Part shown: positions 1-7,185 of the stretch, in pieces
How positions within the stretch are numbered: position 1 is the first letter of the stretch
Layout: every line of letters begins with the position of its first letter
Assembly (NCBI GenBank): GCA_964544635.1
Contig: CAZJCK010000023.1
Coordinates: forward strand, 1 to 45,778
DNA length: 45,778 nucleotides
From: CAZJCK01 sp964544635
GTDB taxonomy: Bacteria; Zixibacteria; MSB-5A5; GN15; FEB-12
Reading direction: 5' to 3'
Program-made: the position numbers and the translations under genes
The notes under the pieces: model-generated
What the model was told of the DNA's origin: nothing
The model's input: the letters and a program-made list of their open reading frames with translations, nothing else
Database searches by the model: none

Positions 1-2
1 AT

Positions 3-46
3 GTGTAAACCATGTCGCCGGATCAAAGTGTAAACCATCTCCCCGG
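3..46. repeat. Two imperfect 19-bp direct repeats, IS-end-like
   Basis: GTGTAAACCAT occurs at 3-13 and again at 28-38. Each copy is followed by a related 8-mer ending in CCGG (14-21 and 39-46), giving two 19-bp units that match at 17 positions with a 25-bp period. Clusters of short spaced direct repeats like this are found at the ends of IS21- and IS481-type elements, where they bind transposase. No transposase gene lies in the window, so the link to an insertion sequence is inference only. Confidence 0.4.
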
Positions 47-59
47 TCTGTACCGAAGA

Positions 60-85
60 GATACCCACCGCGAGCGGTGGGCTAC
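60..85. repeat. REP-like hairpin repeat, copy 1
   Basis: CCCACCGC (64-71) and GCGGTGGG (74-81) form an eight-pair hairpin flanked by GATA on the left and CTAC on the right. A near-identical unit lies 65 bp downstream. It sits beyond the stop codon of the leftward aldehyde dehydrogenase gene, a usual place for REP-like intergenic repeats. It has no T-tract on the minus strand, so it is not a classical terminator. Confidence 0.6.
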
Positions 86-124
86 TCAGATGCAGGTAAC
101 AGAATGTCTGGGATTTGGATCAAG

Positions 125-150
125 GATACCCGCCGCGAGCGGTGGGCTAC
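125..150. repeat. REP-like hairpin repeat, copy 2
   Basis: This unit differs from the copy at 60-85 by a single base (A67 becomes G132), which turns an A-T pair of the stem into a G-T pair and keeps the hairpin foldable in RNA. The flanking 9-mer ACAGAATGT also occurs twice (99-107 and 151-159), so the pair looks like a short tandem duplication or a two-unit repeat array. Confidence 0.6.
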
Positions 151-164
151 ACAGAATGTAATCG

Positions 165-1661
165 TTAAATGATGCGAAAATAATCCACCAGCGTACATCT
201 GCGCGGTCTTGTGAACGTGCTGGCCTTGGTCAGGCCCTCGCCCGTCGTGCCGGCGATGCTCATGGTAGTATAGCCCTCTCCCCCATAGCCCAGACCGGCC
301 ATGTTGAAACCGTTCTTTACAAATATATTGGCGCGACACAACTGCGCCATGTTCGACAAATTGACAATAGAAGTGGAATGCATAACGAAGGTATGCTTGA
401 ACTGATGCTCGACAATCACCGCCTTCTCCATCGCCTCCTCAACCGTCTTGCACCGTACCATCGGTATGACCGGCATGAGCTGCTCGGCCATCACCAGTGG
501 ATGGTCCCACGGTGCTTCGAAGAACACGAGTTTGGTGCCGGGGGGCGGCGTGATGTCGATCTGCTTGAGGATGTGCTCGGGGGATTTGCCGACAAAGTTG
601 CGGTTGATGGCGACATGGCGATACCCCGAGGGGTTGGGATCGGATTCGACCAGTATTTTGGTGAGGCGGTCGATGGCCACGCCCTCGAGTTCGAAGGCGC
701 CGTTGGCGATCATCTCGCGCTTGAGTTTGTGCCCCACTTTATCGACGACGAAGATTTCCTTTTCGTCGGTACACAGGACGTTGTTATCAAACGACGCTCC
801 CCTGACAATATCTCGCCCGGCCTGTGAGAGGATGGCGGTATCGTCGACGACAACCGGCGGGTTGCCCGGCCCGGCGCAGATAGCGCGCGTGCCGGAGTTC
901 ATCGCCTGCTTGACGACGGCGCCGCCGCCGGTGACAAGGATGAGGTCGACATGCTTGTGTTTCATCAGCGCCTGGGCGGATTCGATGGTCGGCGAAGAGA
1001 TCGCCGTGACCAGGTTTTCCGGGCCGCCGGCCTCGACGATGGCGTCGTGGACGAGCATGGCCATCTCGCAACTGACCTGCTTGGCGGACGGGTGCGGGTT
1101 GAACACCGCGGCATTGCCGGCGCTGACACAGGAGATCGAGTTGTTCAGCACGGTGCTGGGGGGATTAGTGGATGGCGTGATAATGCCCATCACGCCCCAC
1201 GGCGCCGGTTCGGTGAGGGTCAGGCCGTTGTCGCCGGAGTAGGCCGTCGGCGCGAGATCTTCCGGCCCGGGTGTTTTGCGGGCGCAGAGGATGATCTTGT
1301 TCATTTTGTCGGGCATTTTGCCGAGGCCGGTTTCGTCGACAGCCAGGCGGCCGATACGTTCGGCCTGCTCCAGCGCGCGTTTGCGGATGTTGTCGACAAT
1401 CTCTTTGCGTTTTTCAAGCGAGAGGTCGATCCACTGCCTTTGGGCGCGGCGGGCGGCCTCGGTGGCCTGGTCGAGGCTGGTGAAACAGCAGCGACCGTCA
1501 GCGTTGAGGCTGGACGGTTGGGTGCGACCGGGTGAGGACTGGGTATGGACGGCGGCAGATCGCTGCGGCGTGACCACCGAGCTTACCTGTCGCTTGTTGA
1601 TTTCGTCGAGGACCAGACGTACGATCTGGCCGACATCGGGATTGTTGGCTGAATCGGCCAT
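165..1661 (-). CDS. CoA-acylating aldehyde dehydrogenase, microcompartment-type (PduP/EutE-like)
   Basis: The product should oxidise an aldehyde with NAD+ and CoA to an acyl-CoA inside a bacterial microcompartment. The aldehyde dehydrogenase fold fills the chain. The probable catalytic cysteine lies in FDNNVLCTDEKE, which matches the position of FDNNLPC-type motifs in PduP, and the C-terminus (FTRPRRCTLVD) is the normal family ending, so the gene is complete. Near the N-terminus DVGQIVRLVLDEINK is a short amphipathic helix resembling the encapsulation peptides of EutE and PduP, which dock the enzyme to the shell. The preceding gene in the same direction encodes a shell protein. Neither start has a good ribosome binding site: ATG at 1661 puts the helix close to the N-terminus, while an in-frame GTG at 1694 would add 11 residues. 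The aldehyde substrate cannot be read from the sequence. Confidence 0.9.
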   Translation of the reverse strand: MADSANNPDVGQIVRLVLDEINKRQVSSVVTPQRSAAVHTQSSPGRTQPSSLNADGRCCFTSLDQATEAARRAQRQWIDLSLEKRKEIVDNIRKRALEQAERIGRLAVDETGLGKMPDKMNKIILCARKTPGPEDLAPTAYSGDNGLTLTEPAPWGVMGIITPSTNPPSTVLNNSISCVSAGNAAVFNPHPSAKQVSCEMAMLVHDAIVEAGGPENLVTAISSPTIESAQALMKHKHVDLILVTGGGAVVKQAMNSGTRAICAGPGNPPVVVDDTAILSQAGRDIVRGASFDNNVLCTDEKEIFVVDKVGHKLKREMIANGAFELEGVAIDRLTKILVESDPNPSGYRHVAINRNFVGKSPEHILKQIDITPPPGTKLVFFEAPWDHPLVMAEQLMPVIPMVRCKTVEEAMEKAVIVEHQFKHTFVMHSTSIVNLSNMAQLCRANIFVKNGFNMAGLGYGGEGYTTMSIAGTTGEGLTKASTFTRPRRCTLVDYFRII

Positions 1662-1715
1662 AGGTAGAAAGAGACCGGTGGTGACCTCTGTCACCCCCGG
1701 CCGTCGGTATCATGT

Positions 1716-1997
1716 TTATTCGTCGGCCAGTTTGGTCGGGAAGATATCGTGAACGTTATTATGCGGGCGCGGGATAACGTGCACGGTTACCAGTTCGCCG
1801 ATCTTCTGCGCGGCGGCGGCGCCGGCATCGGTAGCCGCTTTACAGGCGGCGACATCGCCGCGAACGATGGCGGTGACATAGCCGCCGCCGATCTTTTCGT
1901 ATCCGACCAGGGTCACCTTGGCGGCCTTGACCATGGCATCGGAGGCTTCGATGAGGGCGACCAAACCTTTGGTTTCAATTAAGCCCAGAGCTTCCAT
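1716..1997 (-). CDS. Microcompartment shell protein, BMC-H (PduA/EutM family)
   Basis: This 93-residue protein is a single BMC domain of the hexamer-forming class that tiles the facets of microcompartment shells. EALGLIETKG, DAMVKAA, VGYEKIGGGYVTAIVRGDV and VHVIPRPH are the standard PduA/EutM blocks. The loop that lines the hexamer pore reads GGGY where PduA has GSGL, so the central serine is replaced by glycine. The ATG at 1997 is preceded by AGGAG five bases upstream. The dehydrogenase gene follows 50-60 bp downstream in the same direction and is probably co-transcribed. No pentamer, trimer, signature enzyme or regulator typical of a full microcompartment locus is visible here, so the remaining shell genes must lie elsewhere or be missing. 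Confidence 0.95.
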   Translation of the reverse strand: MEALGLIETKGLVALIEASDAMVKAAKVTLVGYEKIGGGYVTAIVRGDVAACKAATDAGAAAAQKIGELVTVHVIPRPHNNVHDIFPTKLADE

Positions 1998-2067
1998 GGA
2001 GTCTCCTGTTAACCTTCCACAAATTCATTATTTACGACAGTTTAGATAGGTCTGTGTCAAGGTCAAG

Positions 2068-2562
2068 TCAACGAAAAAAACGGGGGCGCCGGCGCAGCCA
2101 GAGAAGAAGTGGCAGGCCAAGCACAAAACATGAGACAAGCTGGCCGAGACCGATCATCTGGACGGCGAACCAGTAGTTGAAGCCGGCGATCGGGGCGACA
2201 TAGGCGGCAACCCCGAAGGCGTTGAAGAGGACCGGCGGCAACGGCGCCAGGAACATGAGCTTGAAGGAGCCGGGTGGATCGGAGCGATGGTAGAGCCAGC
2301 GGGTGGCGATGGCGGCCACAAGGGTGATGAGGGGGCCGAGGATGATGTCGATGAGGCCGACATCGCCGAACAGGTTGGCGATGAGGCAGCCGACATAGAG
2401 GCCGGGAATGGCGGCCGGGACGAAGAAGGGGAGCACGGTGAGGGCTTCGGCGATGCGCACCTGGTAGACGCCGAAAGAGATCGGCTTGAGTAATATCGCG
2501 AGGATGTAGTAGGCGGCAGCGATGAGCCCGGCCAGTGCGATTTGCCTGGGGGTCAGCTTCAT
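2068..2562 (-). CDS. QueT-family membrane transporter
   Basis: A 164-residue hydrophobic protein with about five membrane segments. The blocks LKPISFGVYQVRIAEALTVL and AAIPGLYVGCLIANLFG match the QueT (DUF988) family, thought to be substrate-binding membrane components that import queuosine precursors such as preQ0 or preQ1. The assignment rests on these motifs; the substrate is family knowledge, not shown here. It starts 41 bp after the stop of the WYL regulator in the same direction, so the two are likely co-transcribed. No ECF ATPase or energy-coupling subunit is nearby. Many family members follow a preQ1 riboswitch, but none was found in the short gap or in the longer leader upstream. Confidence 0.85.
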   Translation of the reverse strand: MKLTPRQIALAGLIAAAYYILAILLKPISFGVYQVRIAEALTVLPFFVPAAIPGLYVGCLIANLFGDVGLIDIILGPLITLVAAIATRWLYHRSDPPGSFKLMFLAPLPPVLFNAFGVAAYVAPIAGFNYWFAVQMIGLGQLVSCFVLGLPLLLWLRRRPRFFR

Positions 2563-2603
2563 GTACCCGGCAAGGTAGCTTGGCGGTGCCGCGGCGGCAA
2601 GCG

Positions 2604-3266
2604 TTATTCGCCGCGCTGGGCGCGGATATTTTCAGTCGGGCGGCGCCGGAACTTGTGACGGGAAATGTCAATTCGCCTGACCTGGTCGAGGCGGACTTCC
2701 TGACGCTCCCAGTCGGGCAGGCAGGCAATGATGAGGTTTGTCGCAATACTGTTGAACCGTGCGATGAGCGGAATACAGTTCTTGATCTGCCGTCCGGAGC
2801 GCAGGCTGACATTGATCCGGCGGCGCTGCAGGGCGGCGGAAGCGAACTGGCCAATGTGCTGGTGCTGCCGAACCGACATCGAGCGGGCACGATACGACGG
2901 TTCGAAGACGAACAGTTTTTGCGCCTGGCTGTTGCGATCGGGCCGCAGGGTGGAGACCGACTGCAGGATGACGCGAAAGTGATCGCGGAAGAGCGGATCG
3001 TCGGACAGCGGGTTGTTGGCAAGACCGTACTCCAAAAGGTCGAGGTCCTCCTGGCCAAGCTGGCGGTTGACGGTCTGCACATTGCCGTCCATGCGATACC
3101 CGTTGTTGTGATAAGATATCGGGTAGTTCATGCCCGTCAGGGCTTCGATGTCGCGATAGATTGTACGCGGAGTGACGTCGCACTCGACGGCAGTCTTTTC
3201 GACGTGGATAACCCTCCCCCTGGCGAGACGGTTAATCAGAAAGACAAGACGCTCGGACTTGGTCAC
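2604..3266 (-). CDS. WYL-domain transcriptional regulator with N-terminal helix-turn-helix
   Basis: A 220-residue regulator. Residues about 1-60 form a DeoR/HTH_11-type winged helix (CDVTPRTIYRDIEAL is the recognition region; HNNGYRM the wing). The C-terminal part (LIIACLPDWERQEVRLDQVR) resembles the end of a WYL domain, a ligand-sensing module usually tied to nucleotide or nucleic-acid cues. At 220 residues it is shorter than typical 300-residue members and seems to lack the C-terminal extension. Translation probably starts at GTG 3266, preceded by GGGGG five bases upstream. It leads a two-gene unit with the transporter, so it may control queuosine-precursor uptake or its own promoter; the palindrome at 3488-3508 is a candidate operator. 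Both roles are inference. Confidence 0.8.
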   Translation of the reverse strand: MTKSERLVFLINRLARGRVIHVEKTAVECDVTPRTIYRDIEALTGMNYPISYHNNGYRMDGNVQTVNRQLGQEDLDLLEYGLANNPLSDDPLFRDHFRVILQSVSTLRPDRNSQAQKLFVFEPSYRARSMSVRQHQHIGQFASAALQRRRINVSLRSGRQIKNCIPLIARFNSIATNLIIACLPDWERQEVRLDQVRRIDISRHKFRRRPTENIRAQRGE

Positions 3267-3306
3267 GCGTACCCCCGTTTACTGTAGCCACAAACTTTCT
3301 ACTCCC

Positions 3307-3377
3307 TCGCAGCATAGCTGCGATCTGATGATCCTCTCGGATCGATACCAGAAGTCGAAGCCCGGAGTCGACTCTCC
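3307..3377. other. Cluster of short hairpins in the leader upstream of the WYL regulator
   Basis: Three inverted repeats follow one another: TCGCAGC/GCTGCGA (3307-3313 and 3317-3323), GATCC/GGATC (3330-3334 and 3339-3343) and the palindromic GAGTCGACTC (3365-3374). They lie between the regulator start at 3266 and the candidate promoter near 3480-3506, so they would be in its 5' leader. No known riboswitch class was recognised. The remainder of the 533-bp intergenic region 3267-3799 holds the palindrome at 3488-3508 and the -24/-12 element at 3731-3745; no convincing gene was seen in it. Confidence 0.35.
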
Positions 3378-3487
3378 GTTGTTTGTTAATCCTCTTCTGA
3401 AGTCAGCCTCAATGTGCGGTTGGTTCTACTTTGCTGCCTTTGCAAATTGACAGTGAAGGTCATTCAATTACAACCAAATTCTTGTGG

Positions 3488-3508
3488 TTTTGACAACAGG
3501 TGTCAAAA
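3488..3508. promoter_or_regulatory. Perfect palindrome overlapping divergent -35-like boxes
   Basis: TTTTGACA (3488-3495) and TGTCAAAA (3501-3508) are perfect inverted copies separated by ACAGG. Each arm contains a TTGACA box, one facing each way. Leftward, the box is followed after 17 bp by AAGAAT (complement of 3478-3483), facing the WYL-queT unit. Rightward, TGTAAT (3515-3520) follows after 19 bp, facing the secreted-protein operon. An operator placed here could control both directions. The candidate binder is the WYL regulator, but this is inference. Confidence 0.5.
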
Positions 3509-3730
3509 AAAGTGTGTAATCCCATGCCTGACAAAAGTTTGCGCCTGTTTCGTCGAAATCTTGTCACCCTTTTCCAGAGGCTTCTACCGCCTGGCCTGAT
3601 CGGGCTCCGACGGGGTGTGGGGTGGTGCCCATACCTCTGTGATCGAGACATGACCTGCAACGGGTGTCGGCGGCCACGCTCGACCAGCTAATCACCTGTC
3701 ACTTAACGTGTTACGCGACCTCAGCGACGT

Positions 3731-3745
3731 TGGCACCAGCCTTGC
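3731..3745 (+). promoter_or_regulatory. Sigma-54-type -24/-12 promoter element
   Basis: TGGCAC (3731-3736), five bases, then TTGC (3742-3745) match the RpoN consensus exactly, with the diagnostic GG-N10-GC spacing. A start site about 12 bp beyond would give a 40-45-base leader before the ATG at 3800. Sigma-54 transcription also needs an enhancer-binding activator, and none is encoded in this window. Confidence 0.6.
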
Positions 3746-3799
3746 GTTTCGGTCAACCATGAAACAGTCGCAACGGACCATTAACCAACGGGGGAGAAT

Positions 3800-5893
3800 A
3801 TGAGCAAGAAGAAGGCTCGGCGCCGGCGCAACGACGAAGACGGCTTCGCTGATTCGCTGGCTCTTAAGATCGTAACGAAGCTCTTCCTGGCGCTGGTGGT
3901 GATTGTCACGTTCCTGACGATTACGCAGTGCACAGTGAAGAAGCCGGAATCACCGCAGTGGGTCTCACAATTCACGGTTCCGGTAATCAGCCGCACCTAT
4001 GGTATGGAGGAACTGGTCACGCGGATCGACCAGGAGGGTGTGAGTATCGACAGCGCCGGCCAGGTGGCGTTTTCGATTGATGAGGAGTTCGACCCGGTGG
4101 CGCTGCCTGATTCGGTGCTGCGGGTGAACAGCCTCAGTTTCGCCACCTCTCAGACGCTGGGCGATGTCGATATCACAGTGGCCGATCCGGCTGAGGTGAA
4201 TGTGGCGTTAACGGACATCAGCGAACTGGCGTTGCTGGTCGACGGTGATTCGCTGGTCTCGCCGATCGCAGTACCGTTCACGATCAAGCAGTCGCTTGAT
4301 ACCGTGAGCAGCTATGAGACGGCGACGATTGCCAACGGTTCGGTGGAACTGGTGGTGCGCAACAATCTCGGCCTGGAGATCACCGGCGTGGCCGTCGGGT
4401 TGCATGAGCAGAGCGACTCGTCGCTGATCGGATCGTCGATGGCAGCGTCGATTCCCGACGGCGACTCGGCGGTACTGCCGATCGATATTTCCGGGCAGAC
4501 CATTTCCAACGCCCTGTACATGCGGGTGAGCGCGACAGTGCAGCCGGGAACGGCGCACGATGTCGACCAGCGCAGTCTTGCCGCGCGGACCGGCTTCTCC
4601 GATCCGTTCGAGGTATCGTCGGCCACTGCGATCGTGCCGCTGACCCAGCGCGACTTCGGCCAGACAGTCAATATCGACCGCAACGACGTGATTGATTCGG
4701 CGCGGGTATCAGCCGGTACGTTGAGCCTGACACTGGACAACGGTTCGTCGCTGGATGCAACGATGCTGATCGCGGTTCCGTCGCTGGTAAGTGCGTCCGG
4801 ACAACCGTTCGTCGCCAACGTGCCGGTACCCGGCAACAGCACGGAAGTACGCAACTTTGACCTGACGAACTACAACCTGGTGCCGGAGGGCGCGGTTGCG
4901 CCGCAGACGGTGCAGGTAGCGTGTACCGCCTCGGTCGGCGGCAGCGGCAGTCCGGAAGTGGTGGCGAGCGGCGCATCGTTTGATGTCGACGCGACCCTGT
5001 CGGAGCTGACGTTTGCGTCGGTGACCGGTGTGTTCGCACCGTTCGTACAGGACCTGGAAGACATTTCGACGACCATCGATGTACCGACCGGGTTCGATGC
5101 CATCGAAATGCTCGAAGCGATCCTGATTCTCGAGATCGACAACGGCGCCGATGTCGGCGGCCAGCTCGATGTTACCATCGACGGTTTCAAGGACGGTTCG
5201 CCGACCAACTCGCTGTTGGTGACGGGGGATATCGAGCCGCGCACACTGGCGACCGGCGGTATCAGCCTGATTACCAATAGCGATGTCGCGACACTGCTGA
5301 ATCCGATTCCGGATTCGATCAGCGTATCGGGTTCGGTGACGGTTGGTGGCGGCAGCTACCATGGTACCGTCCGGGCCGGTGATGAAATCTCCGGTCTGGT
5401 CAAGATCCATGCCCCGATGCACGTGGTGATCCACGAGTCGCAGGTGCAGATCGACGATCTGGACTCGGTCGAAATCGAGCAGGAGGACATCGACATAATC
5501 ACGGATCACTTCGTGGAGGGTCGCTTCGTCTACCGGCTGGTCAATGCCCTTCCGGTGGGTGCGTCGGTCGACCTCTTTTTCGATGAAGATTCGAGTGTCC
5601 TCTACGTTTCGCCGGTTGATACGATTGGTGGTCTCGAAGTTGAAGCGGGGGTGGTCGACGGCAACGGCCTGATTACCGCTGCTACCGACCCCGGCTATAA
5701 GACAATCGTACTCGACAGCGCCCAGGTGCGCAGCATTCTCACCAACGGCAGCATGTCGGGCACCAAGGTGCTGTACATCGGACCGCGGTTAACGCTCGAG
5801 GATTCGGGAGGTCCGGTCAAGATGATGCAGACGGATTCGATCCGGGTCATCGGTCGCATCGAAGTTGAATATCTCTTTGACGGTGAATTCTAA
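3800..5893 (+). CDS. Large anchored cell-surface or periplasmic protein of unknown function
   Basis: A 697-residue protein not recognised as a named family. Residues 1-28 are very basic (KKKARRRR), followed by a hydrophobic stretch to about residue 43 and a cysteine (TITQC). This could be a signal anchor or an atypical lipoprotein signal; glutamine just before the cysteine is unusual for a lipobox. The rest is acidic, rich in Val, Thr, Ser, Asp and Gly, with no cysteine cluster, and looks like a string of beta-sandwich modules. The early block VPVISRTYGMEELV has the style of FCB-group envelope proteins found next to PorV/FadL-like barrels. GGGGAGA precedes the ATG. The barrel gene starts 8 bp after the stop and the M6 protease follows, so the three are likely one operon behind the sigma-54-like element. 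Function is unknown. Confidence 0.75.
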   Translation: MSKKKARRRRNDEDGFADSLALKIVTKLFLALVVIVTFLTITQCTVKKPESPQWVSQFTVPVISRTYGMEELVTRIDQEGVSIDSAGQVAFSIDEEFDPVALPDSVLRVNSLSFATSQTLGDVDITVADPAEVNVALTDISELALLVDGDSLVSPIAVPFTIKQSLDTVSSYETATIANGSVELVVRNNLGLEITGVAVGLHEQSDSSLIGSSMAASIPDGDSAVLPIDISGQTISNALYMRVSATVQPGTAHDVDQRSLAARTGFSDPFEVSSATAIVPLTQRDFGQTVNIDRNDVIDSARVSAGTLSLTLDNGSSLDATMLIAVPSLVSASGQPFVANVPVPGNSTEVRNFDLTNYNLVPEGAVAPQTVQVACTASVGGSGSPEVVASGASFDVDATLSELTFASVTGVFAPFVQDLEDISTTIDVPTGFDAIEMLEAILILEIDNGADVGGQLDVTIDGFKDGSPTNSLLVTGDIEPRTLATGGISLITNSDVATLLNPIPDSISVSGSVTVGGGSYHGTVRAGDEISGLVKIHAPMHVVIHESQVQIDDLDSVEIEQEDIDIITDHFVEGRFVYRLVNALPVGASVDLFFDEDSSVLYVSPVDTIGGLEVEAGVVDGNGLITAATDPGYKTIVLDSAQVRSILTNGSMSGTKVLYIGPRLTLEDSGGPVKMMQTDSIRVIGRIEVEYLFDGEF

Positions 5894-5901
5894 GGAGGGG
5901 C

Positions 5902-7158
5902 ATGATGACACGGATATACACCTGCGCAGCCGCGGCGCTGCTTCTGATACTGGCGCTCGGCGCCACCAGTTCTGCCGGTGCCCTGACCTCGCCACGTTCC
6001 ATGGCGATGGGCGAAGCCTACACCGGCCTGGCCCGCGGAGTCGACGCGGCACGGTTCAACCCGGCCAACCTCGGCCTGCGGTCGTACCGTCAGTCGGGAC
6101 TGGAGTTGATCGGCATCGGTCTGAACGTGACCAACAACTCCTTTACACTCGACGACTACAACACGTACACCGGCGCCTTCCTGACCGATTCGGACAAGGA
6201 AGACATCCTGAACAAGATCCCGGAGGACGGCCTGACCGTTTCGGCCAATGCCGAGGCCAGCGCCCTGTCGCTGGGGATAGGCTCACTGGTCTTGTCCGGC
6301 GGGGCGACGGCGGTGTCGGATGTCAACCTGTCGAAGGACCTGGTTGATATCATTCTCAACGGCAATACCTTCGCCGATACGATCGATGTCAGCAGTTCAT
6401 ACTCCGATGCGGTCGGGTACGGTTATCTTGGCCTGTCGTACGGTATGCCGCTGATGTCGTCCGGCTCGCGCCAGCTTTCAGTCGGTGCCACCTTCAAATA
6501 TGTACGCGGTCTCGGTTTCGAGCGCGTCGTGGAGCTCGAGGGCCTGGCCTCGACCGAAGAAGACGGTTTCTACGGTTCGGGTAAAGCCGTCGTGCGTACC
6601 GCTACCGGCGGTTCCGGCTACGCCTTTGACTGGGGCGCGGCACTGCAGCTGAACGACAATTACACGGTCGGCCTGGCCTTCCACAATTTCCTGAGTTCCA
6701 TCACCTGGTCGGACAATACCGAAGAGCACGGTTATGAGTTTGACTTTGATACCATGACGGTTGACAACATGGACGAAGACTACGTGACCTCGGACGACTA
6801 CACCAGGGAGATCGAATCGTTCTCGTCCAACCTGCCCTCGACGATGACCCTCGGTATCGCCAAACACACCGGCACGCTCAAGTGGGCTGTCGACTGGCGC
6901 CAGGGTTTCCGTGAACAGGCTGCCGGTGCGTCGACCAAGCCGCGCCTGGCGATGGGTGTCGAATGGGGCGGTCTCGGCGTGCTGCCGCTGCGAACCGGTT
7001 TTTCGACCGGCGGCGACGGCAACACCGGTTTCTCGTTCGGCTCGGGGCTGAGCGCCGGTCCGTTCTATCTCGATATGGCGGTCGTCACCGGAACGTCGAT
7101 GACAGTCTACTCCTCGAAGGGCGCCAACCTGGCCATCGCAACCGGGTTCGAATTCTAA
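5902..7158 (+). CDS. Outer-membrane beta-barrel protein, PorV/FadL-like
   Basis: A 418-residue protein with a signal peptide (hydrophobic core LLLILALGATSSAGA, cleavage expected near residue 26). The next block, SPRSMAMGEAYTGLARGVDAARFNPANLG, is characteristic in style of the PorV/TraF/DUF5723-type barrels in FCB bacteria: a small-residue turn followed by a conserved N-P-A-N-L motif. The remainder alternates hydrophobic and polar residues and the chain ends in phenylalanine (GFEF), as outer-membrane barrels do. AAGGAGGGG lies just upstream; tandem ATG codons at 5902 and 5905 are both possible starts. PorV-type barrels help release type IX secretion cargo, and the next gene encodes a protease with a C-terminal sorting-like domain. 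A porin or fatty-acid transport role is the alternative. Confidence 0.8.
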   Translation: MMTRIYTCAAAALLLILALGATSSAGALTSPRSMAMGEAYTGLARGVDAARFNPANLGLRSYRQSGLELIGIGLNVTNNSFTLDDYNTYTGAFLTDSDKEDILNKIPEDGLTVSANAEASALSLGIGSLVLSGGATAVSDVNLSKDLVDIILNGNTFADTIDVSSSYSDAVGYGYLGLSYGMPLMSSGSRQLSVGATFKYVRGLGFERVVELEGLASTEEDGFYGSGKAVVRTATGGSGYAFDWGAALQLNDNYTVGLAFHNFLSSITWSDNTEEHGYEFDFDTMTVDNMDEDYVTSDDYTREIESFSSNLPSTMTLGIAKHTGTLKWAVDWRQGFREQAAGASTKPRLAMGVEWGGLGVLPLRTGFSTGGDGNTGFSFGSGLSAGPFYLDMAVVTGTSMTVYSSKGANLAIATGFEF

Positions 7159-7185
7159 TCATATCCAGGAGAAAAGGTAATTCAC

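Noticed and set aside
2063..3082. A 339-codon leftward frame spanning queT and the WYL gene
   Set aside because: It reads through both recognised genes in another frame and is rich in Arg, Ser and Pro, as expected of a shadow in GC-rich DNA.
2563..3470. preQ1 riboswitch for the QueT-family gene
   Set aside because: Neither the 41-bp gap nor the long leader contains the preQ1 class I core or its A-rich tail.
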